From contig CM043962.1 of assembly GCA_014529385.2 (NCBI GenBank), forward strand, positions 84,898,180-84,962,179: DNA of 64,000 nt, read 5' to 3'. Below, piece by piece: positions 35,401-45,500 of the stretch (positions are counted from its first letter, which is position 1; each line of letters begins with the position of its first letter). The position numbers were made by a program, and so were the translations under genes. Under the pieces are notes generated by a model. It was not told the origin of the DNA, ran no database searches, and saw nothing but the letters and a program-made list of their open reading frames with translations. The stretch is from Adiantum capillus-veneris (Eukaryota > Streptophyta > Polypodiopsida > Polypodiales > Pteridaceae).

Positions 35401-37528
35401 ACACTCTTTCTCCTGCAATCATTAAATTATCCTCCAATTGGATTGCATTCATGGTGACTGCTTCCCAAGTAGTGATACCTCTAATGACTAGGCCATTATA
35501 GATACTTTCATGTCGTAGTCCCCTAATGAATCTATCGAGGAATTGGTTGTTGTTGAATCGCTCGTTTGGATTGCATCGAGAATTCAAATTCTTTAGGCAA
35601 CTAATGAAGTCTCTCACGGATTCACCTTCTTCTCGTTGGGCTTTCTGGAGCTGAGAGGCTACACCCCAAAGTACTTCCTCTCGTATGTATTCCTTTAAGA
35701 ACAGTCTCCTAAGACTAGAGTAGATCGTTTTCTCTTCTACTCTTAAGGTTCTATACCAATCTCCAGCCTTTCCGCTTACGGTCAAACTCAAAGCCTTACA
35801 CTTATGTAGCTCATTGTGCTCTTCCAAGGAATCGCACACATGTTCAAAGACTTCCATATGCTTTCTAGCATCTCCGTCTCCACTGAATTTCTGTGTGAGC
35901 TTAGCTACTTGAATTGCCTTGCTCCTAGGCTCTCTATCAGGTGCACTACGCATGTTTTCCGCAATAGAGCGAACGATAGTTTGAGCAAATGCTGCCAAAT
36001 CTCTTATTTGAGCAGGTATAATGGGTGTATGTGCTCCTGGAACCACATGTGAGATGGGAGTTGGCCTTGGCCTTGGCATACGCGCGGCTCTTGGGTCCCA
36101 TATTTCGTATGGTGGTGTACCAAACCGTGGTCCAAAGTTTACAGGCGTGGCCCTAGGCATAGGGGGTGCCTGATATGGCATGTTATTATTGAATGTCATG
36201 GCTCCACTTGTATAAGAGCTTGGATAATGCCATTGTGGATTGTAAGCTCTTGGAATAATCGGAGGTGTAGGAGCTACATGAGGCTGAGGTACGACAGGTG
36301 CACATGATTGATACATGCATGTAGGTATAGTTGGGGGCACTGTGCTACTAGGCATCGGCGCAGTGTTAACAAATGAACTCCATGGTGTACTTCTTGTCAT
36401 GCTCACCACTGGGATATGCATGGTAGCCGTAGTGTCATTAAGAGAAAGATGAGCTAGATCTGGGAAGGTAAAGCTGCCACTTGTGGGCTCAGATTGTATT
36501 GAGGCTCCTGGTGAAACAACATATGGAGGATCAATGGGGCTCACTGAGGGAGTCTCCATTTGTGATAGGGTTGGTTGGTTGGCCTTTCCCGTATCCAAGA
36601 ATCTCATTAGGCCTGTTGAAGGCATGTTGATCTCTGTGTTCTGTCTTTCTAACTCGACAATCTTATGGAGGACATCACAGACTTTCTGTTGTTGCTCATC
36701 TATGCTAGTAGCACCCGATGTGGATTGTAGAACATCTAACCAACCCACATGATAGGTGTGTCCTGTGTACCGATCAGTTAAAGCTTCTGCTTGTAGGTCA
36801 TACTCCCAATTTTCGTTTAGGAATATCCCATCTAGGCCTGGCGTGCTGGAGGTTTCCCTCGAAGTGGAAGCATTATTGCTCCCCATTGCTTGCCCCTCCG
36901 TGACTGCTACCTTGGGAGCACTCCGTTGCTCGGCTGGCATGATTGTTGTCATAGGAGCCTTTGCTTTCAAGGCTCGACTTTGTTCTAGCCTTCGTAGGTT
37001 CTCAATTTCCCTCTCCCTTGTTGCTTGCATATAGCGTTCGATCTCTTGTACTTCGGCAAGACTCCTACCATCGGGTAGTAAAACCTCAGAGGGAGATAGT
37101 CCTAAAGGATCAGGAGGTGCAGTGGATGGAACATTCACATGCACACTCTCAAGAAGCATAGGGTCTATTTTAGGCATGAATGACGAATTTACTTCCCCAC
37201 TCCCTTCATTTATTTCATTAACCGCATGTTCGGAGCGAGTAGCTCTACTAAGGGTCTCTTTTAAGCGGCTAAACACGTTGGACCCGGGCCGTGGGCCCAT
37301 GGCATGCATGTCTTGACTTGAACTATCAGGGTTTGGTGTAGGATACCCCTTCATGACTTCGTAGTCAGAGGAAGAATCACTAGACGCGATATGAGGATCT
37401 TGGGTCGCGCTACCTTGAGTCCCGGCCGAAGGTCCAGAACCTAGGGTGGAGGAATAATGGGTGCCCGCGTAAATGGAGGCACTACCAATATGCTCGTGCT
37501 CTAACACTCGTCCAGAGCGTAGGTTCAT
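32486..37528 (-). CDS. C gag-protease, 1680 codons
   Basis: Uninterrupted from ATG 37528 (MNLRSGRVLEHEHIG) to TGA. The N-terminal 500 residues are low-complexity, Pro/Ser/Thr-rich. The gag domain is at about 530-710 (QKFSGDGDARKHMEVFEH, KAGDWYRTLR, RDFISCLKNLNSRCN). There are four zinc knuckles: CSICLGPHTTSEC (about 774), CNACGRYGHQAKDC (about 794), CYECCGPHRVAEC (about 948) and CNRCGIDHLIAQC (about 987). Protease is at about 1360-1470, with VLDGGARVSMV at the active site (Gly where Thr or Ser is usual) and IILGRPFMREAK. It is two to three times longer than typical gag. The closing TGA could be a mutated CGA, since pol continues in frame. Confidence 0.88.
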   Translation of the reverse strand: MNLRSGRVLEHEHIGSASIYAGTHYSSTLGSGPSAGTQGSATQDPHIASSDSSSDYEVMKGYPTPNPDSSSQDMHAMGPRPGSNVFSRLKETLSRATRSEHAVNEINEGSGEVNSSFMPKIDPMLLESVHVNVPSTAPPDPLGLSPSEVLLPDGRSLAEVQEIERYMQATREREIENLRRLEQSRALKAKAPMTTIMPAEQRSAPKVAVTEGQAMGSNNASTSRETSSTPGLDGIFLNENWEYDLQAEALTDRYTGHTYHVGWLDVLQSTSGATSIDEQQQKVCDVLHKIVELERQNTEINMPSTGLMRFLDTGKANQPTLSQMETPSVSPIDPPYVVSPGASIQSEPTSGSFTFPDLAHLSLNDTTATMHIPVVSMTRSTPWSSFVNTAPMPSSTVPPTIPTCMYQSCAPVVPQPHVAPTPPIIPRAYNPQWHYPSSYTSGAMTFNNNMPYQAPPMPRATPVNFGPRFGTPPYEIWDPRAARMPRPRPTPISHVVPGAHTPIIPAQIRDLAAFAQTIVRSIAENMRSAPDREPRSKAIQVAKLTQKFSGDGDARKHMEVFEHVCDSLEEHNELHKCKALSLTVSGKAGDWYRTLRVEEKTIYSSLRRLFLKEYIREEVLWGVASQLQKAQREEGESVRDFISCLKNLNSRCNPNERFNNNQFLDRFIRGLRHESIYNGLVIRGITTWEAVTMNAIQLEDNLMIAGERVSVEPKSSSSQALGHEPMKIKPIVKEQTISEITLADLTKAIQESLRGNRAPQNTHMYPRREQQWCSICLGPHTTSECPTFRVKFNGTCNACGRYGHQAKDCLMLKRIMENRPPIAWPDSPRVPALMPTPPMEQQLPLQHMVPRTQNVVQTTPLPPPVLGPQLPHPRVTPMNQIGCESSSTYVDCEEDIDSSITYGVDMLEECPMYYMEDHWGQIKPVYQATALAARGQNINSFARRPPLQCYECCGPHRVAECPIRMQKNAALMQTSQGSALAMPILTCNRCGIDHLIAQCPNNPNAPKITPLNLIEIVDGTPPTINIAPVNALTRSMLQKQNYILEERDTASIGRSRKKKTRRKKSLNASSSKPSSKTNIGTREDPVYMNDPEDDSDSIETTETKTVTTKEKDSEEDHERELRRTPKEYSKLNHPVANPQDKPRETKNEDCKKKIGTYPNPTVEIERVQQLRGLVEETQRTLEPEPKHIQMSDTVFPTQVQPQKNYRPLAIPSIIREESEGRTSESRHTPFLLERMFGEGMPDPLEEVEIPSSPFSCQGPTSHKMPLNVAKLMDFMSSEVRTTIMSKLYKDPELVPALRAFLNGELQAGLPQFAHMNKPDSVMNDEEHLAPPSDLAGHEFVIEIPVNKLGQYFEGDESNATLPIATKGLTVKGVLDGGARVSMVTKSCWESMGRPHLEATSVVIKMANGSIVTPIGMLKYLRIKVLGHKVRQTFIVMDFSKHPMSFEIILGRPFMREAKMVHDWSKNHVYLQFQDSVIRVDLLSGRTHPLGNKFIIDNRSDTTIHSAPLQYCYTCNEDTDIGENSPYMDILPGMAESDNVDWMHLAATIDTWGARGTTWVTPDGEEIPHIAPVNMLGVAHVTSDDKKEAHLPESETDDSSKASGQYTSKTESQGEMDSEPEETSSEPSIETEHSRPSTTIYGNLYESEEDTSEDLSGESSSNIYQNQNLNKKQRSYKRRRY

Positions 37529-37955
37529 ATTACTTGTATCCCCTAGAAGTGTCAGTGAGTGCCCATGAAGGCTGCTCACCTAATAATTTTGGGTGTTTTG
37601 CAACCCAAGTCTTTTCTTATTTATTTATTTTTTGATTTTTTGGTTCTTTTTTTCTGACCGAGCTATAGAATAGAACGTATGATAGCTCAAAACGAGCGTC
37701 TCGGTTAGAGGGACGTGCCGTGCTTTACAGCCCTCCGTTTGGTCACTTTATGCCCTCGGAATTCCTAAAACCGTCAATTTCTAGTAGGGAACTAGGCCCA
37801 AATTAGAAAGTCTAAGGGTGCAAGTGAGAAGAGAAGGGAGGAGAGTGGAGGACTTGCCCCACATGCTCTAATTGCCTCTTGAGGGTGTAGGGTATATATA
37901 TAAGAGTTGAGTCTAGTATATATCATAAGACTGAGGACTGAGGCCTGGGCCTCGG

Positions 37956-38009
37956 CTTGGGCTTGGGCTTGGGCTTGGGCTTGGGCTTGGGCTTGGGCTT
38001 GGGCTTGGG
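37956..38009. repeat. (TTGGGC)9 array in C leader
   Basis: Nine perfect hexamer units, followed by a short GATCCC repeat (38014-38036). Confidence 0.95.
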
Positions 38010-38669
38010 GAAATGATCCCGATCCCGATCCCGATCAAAATTTTAGTGTAGCCCCCCAGTCACTTACGCTTAAATATTTTCGGGCTTTTTTTTTCTTTTA
38101 GTTTTTTTTTTTTTTTTTTTGAGGCAACGACCGCGCGTGGTTTAGGTGACTCTTTCTTGGCCACACACACTGTCAACACCTACCTAACCTCTCTGTCAAC
38201 AGCTCACAGACAGCTCACTACCTTATCTACTTACCTAACCTCTCTGTCAACAGCTCACAGACAGCTCACTACATTAACCACTAACTAATCTACTAACTAA
38301 TCTGTTAACCACTCTGCTAACTGCTTACTGACAGTGGGCTAACTGTCCACCTACTTCCGCTCTCACTACCTTACTGTGCAAAGACTGTGTGCAGGCAAAC
38401 CTTGACAGAAAACTGTGTACAGACTGTGTGCAAACAGAAATTGCTAACTGTCTACCTACTTATTCATTCACTGCGAACAAGCTAACGACTACTAATTGTG
38501 CAAAGACTGTGTGCAAACAGAAAACACAACATTATGCAGAAATCATAGAACTTGTAGACAATACAGAAATTAACAACTTGCAGAAAAATAACTCATTCCT
38601 CTTCTTTCCTACTACAAACAACTCGTAGGAGAAGCACAAAGTGCCTCTTGGGCTTAGTGCAGGGCATTT

Positions 38670-38686
38670 CCCCGGCAGCGGCGCCA
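38670..38686 (-). promoter_or_regulatory. Primer-binding site of C (tRNA-Asp type)
   Basis: On the minus strand TGGCGCCGCTGCCGGGG, four bases downstream of the 5' LTR. It differs by one base from the complement of a plant tRNA-Asp 3' end. Asp-type primer sites are known from Athila-like plant gypsy elements; all other LTR elements here use Met-type sites. Confidence 0.8.
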
Positions 38687-38690
38687 AAAA

Positions 38691-39460
38691 TGTGCGCTCC
38701 TTGCTGCACTGTCGAAGCAAGGGACTTGCCTAATGTCACAAAGTGATGACGTGGCGGACAGCAGAAACCCTAAAATTCCTGCAAACGCTAATTTTTGCCA
38801 AAAACCCTAAATTCCGGAAATCGCGGAGGCGGATTATTAAAAAAAAATAAATAAATTTTTTTTTTGGGAAAATGATAAGCGACGCGAATTTTGCTTTTGC
38901 TTTTTTTTATTAAAAAAAAAAAAGAGAAAAGACTCTCTAAGAGAGAGAGAGAACTGATGCTTTTGATTTTAAAAGCTTTTGGGGCTCTGCTTTTGGGCAT
39001 CCCTTGTAACCTTTAAATTAGTGGTGAGGGCCTCACTTCTCAGAGCATCTGGACGCAGAGTCTGAGAGTGAAACCCTAACCTCTCTCTTGTACTTTGATG
39101 ATTGATTAATACAAAAAGAAATACCGAAAGGGGCGCCAGTCTTTGGGGCCAATATCTCTAGGCACGGAACTCCGCCGGGCCAGTGCAAATCTATTGTGAT
39201 CTGTGAATTGTTTTGAAGTGGTTATTTGGTGTTGTCGCGGTTGATTCTTGACTTGGAGTGTCCAAGTTTGTTACACCTAACACTGTGTGCTCCAAGCACA
39301 CAACTAGCTTAACTAGTAACCTCAAAAGAGGGCAATGGTGTGTCACTCACCGCTCTATGCTCCTGCCGTGGAGGATTCCTCGCTGCGAAGAAGAAGGAGA
39401 CGCCGCTACGTCGTGCTCAACCGCTTCACCGCCGTCGTGCCGCCGCAATGCTCGATCGCA

Positions 39461-39545
<85 letters not shown>

Positions 39546-39868
39546 GGAGGTGAAGAAGAAGAAGATGGAGATGGAGATGGAGCAAGAGCACTCTTCTATT
39601 GCACAAATGAGAGAATGAGTGAATTTTAGGTTTAGTTGGCTTTTATATGAGCTCACCCCATTCACACTTGGGCGCCCATGCTTAGCCAACTAATCCCTTG
39701 AATGTCCCAGTTAGAGTGCGCCTCTCATCGGCGATCACTCTTACCCTTTTCCTATTGGACCGACAAGCCCGGTACCTGACTCTACCAAATAAATAATACA
39801 ATGTCCACCGTAGGTTACAACGTTCGTCTCGTAGGTGATAGGGTGTCCGTGAGCTGTGAGGGTTAACA
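38691..39868 (-). repeat. 5' LTR of C, interrupted by solo LTR G
   Basis: 38691-38733 and 39281-39868 together match the 3' LTR. The (CT)n(CA)n tract (39461-39544) is longer in CA than in the other LTR. Confidence 0.93.
38734..39275 (+). mobile_element. Solo LTR G inside C's 5' LTR
   Basis: 542 bp, TGTCACAAAG to TTTGTTACA. CCTAA is duplicated at 38729-38733 and 39276-39280, and removal restores the C LTR. It carries an internal A-run/T-run pair (about 38838-38868) and the family block near 39130-39180. It is the closest relative of E. Confidence 0.95.
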
Positions 39869-39873
39869 TCCAG

Positions 39874-40185
39874 CCTAGTACTTCACGGTATTGCTCTCCG
39901 GTGTTGCTGGTTTTGAAGAAAGATGGATCTTGGAGAATCTGCATCGATTATCGAGCTCTCAACAAAATCACCATCAAGAACAGATTTCCGATTCCTAGGA
40001 TCGATGATATACTCGACAGATTACAGGGATCCTCGTGCATTAGCAGGATTGATTTGAAGAGTGGATATCATTAGATCAAAATCGCGTTGGGAGACGTCTA
40101 CAAGAGAGCTTTTTGGACGACTTTTGGGTTATTTGAGTTTTTTGGTGATGCCTTTTGGCTTAACCAATGCTCCTGCGACATTTAA
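39874..40185 (+). pseudogene. RT of B, continued after C
   Basis: [20 protein letters not shown], then [20 protein letters not shown] and [15 protein letters not shown], with a stop after LKSGYH, then frameshifted FGLFEFF. It breaks off inside the motif LTNAPATFN, where D begins, so the catalytic FFDD region is absent from B. Confidence 0.88.
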
Positions 40186-41543
40186 TGTAAGGTGTAGCAG
40201 AATGAATGTTGTATTTTCTCAAGATTAGTGATCTTTATTGCTCAAGGTTCCTTTTAGTTCTTAGGGAAAGAGAGAGCTTTCCGTCTTATGGAGAGTGCTA
40301 TGATCACGAACAAAGTGAGTGGATATTGAGCGTGCAAGTGAATGAGACTGAGAGAAGGAGAGAGAAGAGATACGGCACTGAGAGGTTGTAAAACCCTCCT
40401 CCGAAGGCCCCACTCTCGTCGGCGAGAGTGGTCTACTTGGTTGCACAAAAGCGTACAATGCGAATGCAATGGACTGATGCAAGGGAACTATGCCGATGAC
40501 GACGACAGCGACTTAGGCTGAAATTTGTGACCTTCTTCGTGGCTGAAAATGACTGTTTTTGTCGGGGCTGAATCGAGGATGAAAAACGCTGGAGGATCTA
40601 GGGTTCTGCTGTGTTTTTGAAGGTACTACTGCCGGCTGAAACACTGAGTATCTGCTGTGATTCAATGGCTGAATTGCTGAGGGCAAAACGCTGATTTTCC
40701 TGCACTTTAGGCTGCGTTTTTGGGGGAGTTCTTTGGCTGAAAAAACGCTGGTACAGCAGTGAAGTTCTGGCTGAAAAACGCTGCCCCAGCAGGTCTCATA
40801 AGGCTGAAATCGCTGATCTTTGAAGGGGTTTCAAGGATGATAAAAAACGCTGATGAGGGGTCCTGCTAGCGTTAGTGAAGGAAGAGGTCGCTGATGTTGG
40901 TGCTAAGGGGAAACGCCAGGAGCATGAGGATGATGGCGATGGTTATTGGGGGCGGATACACCAGGTATGCAAGAAGCAAAAACGCTGATGGCTGCGGGTG
41001 GAAGGGGCCTCACCAAGTTGGCTTGGAGAGGGTCTTGTTGAGAGAGGGAGGGAACACTTGTTGCTTGGTAGCCTGCTGTGCTCCTTGGCTCATCTTCCAA
41101 TTTGTGCTAACTTGGGTTTGCTTATAAATTAACTTACCCCGGAACACTTGTTGCTTGGTAGCCTGCTGTGCTCCTGGGCTCATCTGCCAATTTGTGCTAA
41201 CTTGGGTTTGCTTATAAATTAACTTACCCAATTTGCCCTACTGAGTACCCAACAAAAGTCACTTAATAAATAAGTGAAAAATGTTAAATATAGGGAAAAA
41301 TAGGCTAAAGTCACTTGAAAAATCCCCAAACTGACTCTGATGGAATCTGATGGAAATGCTTATGCTTATGCTTATGCAACCAGAGGATATGCACCTACTC
41401 TAAGTGATTGGGCATGCACGGTCTACGAATAGACTCACAAAAGTACCAGATCACTTCTAATCTAACTTTTCTAGACTTGACAAAAACCGTGCTATGGTGT
41501 AGCTTGTCCACGGACACATAGGGTTGGGATGTGTCACGTGACA
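40186..41543 (-). repeat. 3' LTR of D
   Basis: 1358 bp, containing many GCTGAAAAACGCTG-like units (40520-41000). A 90-bp tandem duplication (41051-41140 and 41141-41227) is absent from the other LTR and explains most of the length difference. Confidence 0.9.
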
Positions 41544-41554
41544 TCCCCTCCTTT

Positions 41555-42364
41555 TTAAAGTGAGGTACTGGTACCGAGCTGCATGGCTTCCTTGTAGTCT
41601 GCCAACAACTCTGGACAATCCTTGAAGAACTCTTCGTCTACCCACACCGCTTCATGGGTTCCTCGATCTTTGAACTTCAAAAAATAGTGTCGTACTTGTT
41701 TCTTCGAACCATGGCGAAACCGATGCAACAAAACTTGCTCCGGCTGCATGACTTCTGCTTCATCGATGATCTCCGGTTTTCTCTTCTTCCGAGACATCCT
41801 TTGGAGGTGCTCCCTGAAACACTTTCAACCAAGAAAGATGGAAAAGGTTGTGCATTGACCATGAGTTAGGTAACTGCAATTTCATTGAAACCTCATTAAT
41901 CTTTTTGATGACTGGAAATGGACCATACATACGAAAAGATAACTTAGGGCATTTCTTCCAACTTGCTTAAGACGCTGTTTCATAATTCGTAGATACACCC
42001 AATCTCCTTTCTTGATGGAGACCTCCTGACGATCCTTGTTAGCCAGTCAAGAATAAGATTTCTGAGCCTTGCTTAGCCGAAGCTTCACACTCCCAGAAAC
42101 CTCATCCAATGACTGACTCTCAGCATTGGCATCAGGCATTTGACTGACCGATCGAGTCAACAGTGACTGGAATCGGCGGCCAAAAGCTGCCTCATACGGA
42201 GTTCGACCAATAGCAGAAGAGAAGGAATCATTGAGAATAGCCTGAACCAATGGGAGATAGAGCTCCCATTGAGACTGCTGATCATGAACATAAGACTTCG
42301 ACACATCAAAAGCCAACTGATTATAAATTTCCGTTTGACCATCTGACTGTGGATGGATCGAATA
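41555..42364 (-). pseudogene. D integrase end and chromodomain
   Basis: Reads YSIHPQSDGQTEIYNQLAFD (42360 downward), WELYLPLVQAILNDS, SSAIGRTPYEAAFGR (integrase core end and C-terminal region). After a stop and shifts comes QEVSIKKGDWVYLRIMKQ, then chromodomain-like QVLLHRFRHGSKKQVRHYFL, FKDRGTHEAVWVDEEFF (41555-41797). Chromodomains direct integration toward marked chromatin in chromoviruses. Confidence 0.83.
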
Positions 42365-42573
42365 CCTCGACATCGTACTTGATATACTCGTCCAATCCAT
42401 AGAGAAAAGCCTCTTTGCTCTCATCATCCGACATGCGTAGTTGGGTACCTAGCTGCAAAACACGATTAGAAAAAGACATAACCGGCATACCATTTTGCTT
42501 GAGAGCTCGCCAATCGTCCTTCAATCGTGCAAGGTACTGAGGTGGCATAAACCACGCCTTGAGCTTGTCTTGG

Positions 42574-45500
42574 TGTAACAAACTTGGACACTCCAAGTCA
42601 AGAATCAACCGCGACAGCACCAAATAACCACTTCAAAACAATTCACAGATCACAATAGATTTGCACTGGCCCGGCGGAGTTCCGTGCCTAGAGATATTGG
42701 CCCCAAAGACTGGCGCCCCTTTCGATATTTCTTTTTGTATTAATCAATCATCAAAGTACAAGAGAGCGGTTAGGGTTTCGATCTCAGACTCTGCGTCCAG
42801 ATGCTCTGAGAAGTGAGGCCCTCACCACTAATTTAAAGGTTACAAGGGATGCCCAAAAGCAGAGCCCCAAAAGCTTTTAAAATCAAAAGCATCAGTTCTC
42901 TCTCTCTCTCTTAGAGAGTCTTTTCTCTTTTTTTTAAAAAAAAAAGCAAAAGCAAAATTCGCGTCGCTCATCATTTTCCAAAAAAAAAAAAAAAAAAAAA
43001 AGGATGCACGACCCAAGCTTACTCCTGAGGAGAGAGCTCGCTTCATCAGAGAGGGGAAGTGCTTTGGATGCGGGAAACATGGACATATTTCCGCAAAGTG
43101 CCCTGATAAGGCACAGAAAGAACAGAATGATAAAGACGACGACAGGTCTGAGAGTTAGAGAGCAGCTGAGGAATGTGGCAGAAAAGGCAGATAGAAAAGC
43201 AGAACTGGTACCACATGGCGTGGGACTTGCACCGAATCAAATGAATGAAAGTACAAACTTTGCCGTTTTTTTTTTTGGGGCAAAGTGAAGGATCAGGAAG
43301 CTCTTTTGAAGGAGCCAAGGCCAACTTCGTTTCACTTGGAATTGGCGGCTCGATTTGGAACTGCGCCTGACAGACTGACGCCACAGGCGGAGGTAGTTCG
43401 ACTGGCACCCGGATGGGATGTTGCCATTACACCGAGCATTGACAAACTTCGTTTGCAATGACAGGGGTGTTCAGGGCACGTGAGTGACGTTCTACTCGGG
43501 AACCCTTGGTACCACAAGAACTACGCCGTGGTTGACTACCGGGCCGAGAAAGCGACTTTGATAAATGAAGGGCTTAGAGATTGTACTTGATGAACTTCAG
43601 TTTTCTTACTCATTCTTTTGAGAGAACTGAACGATGGATAAGGGTTGAATATGTTTTGACCTGAAGAAAAGAACGCCAAGATTTTTTTTTCTCCACGCTC
43701 ATGCCGATTGCTTTTGAGAGGGCCTGAAGATCATACCATTGATCTGATATCTGGAAGCACGCAACCGAATCGGCCACCTTATCGTGTGAGCCGAGTACAG
43801 AATGAAAAGATTATGAACTCAGTGAAAGACCTCTTGGAAAAGGGTCTTGTCCAGCTTAGTACTTCGTATTGCTCTCCAGTGTTGTTGGTTTTGAAGAAAG
43901 ACGGATCTTGGAGAATGTGCATCGATTATAGCACTCTCAACGAAATCACCATCAAGAACAGATTTCCGATTCCTAGGATCGATGATATACTCGACAGGTT
44001 ACAGGGATCCTCGTGCTTTAGCAGGATTGACTTGAAGAGTGGATATCATCAGATCAGGATAGCACCAGGAGATGTCTACAAGACAGCTTTTCGGACGACT
44101 TTTGGGTTATTTGAGTTTTTGATGATGCCTTTTGGCTTAACCAATGCTCCTGCGACATTTAACCGGATGATGGACAGGATTTTTCGAGAGTACAGGCTAT
44201 TTGTTGGCACTTTCTTTGACGACATCATTGTTTTCTCCAAGAATGAGGCAGAACACAGAGATCATCTGCTTCAAGTCTTTCAGGCATTACGAGATCACAC
44301 ATTAGTGATTAATGCTAAGAAAAGTGAATTTTTCCTACCGGAGATACATTTTTTAGGACACATTGTGTCAACAGCAGGAGTGCAAATGAACCCGGCCAAG
44401 ATAGAGACTATCCGTGATTGGCCCGATTTGAGGAATGTCCATGAAGCTAGAAGCTTCGTGGGACTGTGTTCGTACTACAGGTGGTTCATACGAAAGTTTG
44501 CAGAGGTTGCTTTCCCTTTGCATACCTAGACACAGAAAGAAGTACCTTTTTCGTTGGGACCCACAGAGGTGACTGCCTTTCGGACATTGAAAGAGAAATT
44601 GACTACGGGACCTATTTTGACTTTGCCGGACTTGCAGAAGTCATTTGAAGTATTTTGTGATGCTTGTGGTCGTAGTTTGGGTACGGTCTTGATGCAAGAA
44701 GGCCATGTCATAGCTTACGAGAGCCGTTTGTTCTCTAGGCCGGAGATGACAGCACAGATCTATGGGAAAGAGCTTTTGGCGGTTATCCACGCTCTTACTC
44801 AGTGGCGGCATTACCTACTCGGAGCGGATTTCATTGTCTTTACAGACCATCAGAGTTTGCGCTACTTCTTGTCACAGAAGCAGCTTTCGGAAAAGCAGAT
44901 GCGGTGGGCGAACATCTTGTCACAGTTTCACTTCCAAATTGTCCATGTGCAGGGACAGAAGAATGTGGTGGCAGATGCTTTGTCTCGGAAACCGTTGGTT
45001 CTGGCTATTTCCGCGATACATCATAGGAGCTTCGAGGATATGGTCGATCAGTGTGCCATAGATACAGATTTTGCAGATATTTTCACACGGATACGGGATG
45101 GGGAGACAGTAGCTGGATACTCCCTTCGGGAAGGCTACTTGATGAAAAAGACTATGTTGTGCGTTACACAGCCGTTGAGGGAAAAGGTTATGACTGACTG
45201 CCACTGTCCACCTTTTACGGGTCACCGCAGCATTGCTACCACCATGAAAGGGGTAGAGAGAGATTTCTTTTGGCGGAGACTGAAGAAGGATGTGGAAGAG
45301 TTTGTGCGCAGTTGCTTGGTATGCTAGAAGGTCAAGTTTGACAGGCATAAGGCACATGGATTGTTACAGCCTTTACCCATACCCACCCGCCCCTGGCAAA
45401 ATATTGAAATGGATTTCATTTTTTTTGATCTCCCGAGAATACAGAATGATCACGATGATTTTCCGATTACATGGCACGTCTGAGACGATTCTCTTCGACA

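Larger units (their letters stand above)
37529..38690 (-). other. C untranslated leader
   Basis: About 1.1 kb between primer site and gag. It holds a TTGGGC tandem array, two copies of a 45-bp unit (CTCTCTGTCAACAGCTCACA at 38190-38270) and repeats of AGACTGTGTGCA around 38380-38520. No conserved ORF. The Trp-Ala repeats read on the + strand are only the hexamer in translation. Confidence 0.75.
25281..39868 (-). mobile_element. Ty3/gypsy element C, 14 kb, tRNA-Asp primer type
   Basis: LTRs are 25281-25907 and 38691-39868 (the latter interrupted by G). In + coordinates they begin TGTGCGCTCC and end GGTTAACA. TCCAG duplicates at 25276-25280 and 39869-39873, and B's RT frame (GLVQ/PSTS) is restored on removal. 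On the minus strand: primer site, long leader, gag-protease, RT-RNaseH-integrase, an extra ORF with a second protease domain, a small ORF, about 1.4 kb of 3' non-coding DNA, polypurine tract, 3' LTR. The two LTRs differ mainly by transitions and one 14-bp indel, suggesting moderate age. There is no chromodomain. Confidence 0.95.

Noticed and set aside
37907-38101. Plus-strand frame with Trp-Ala repeats
   Set aside because: It is the (TTGGGC)9 array in the leader of element C.
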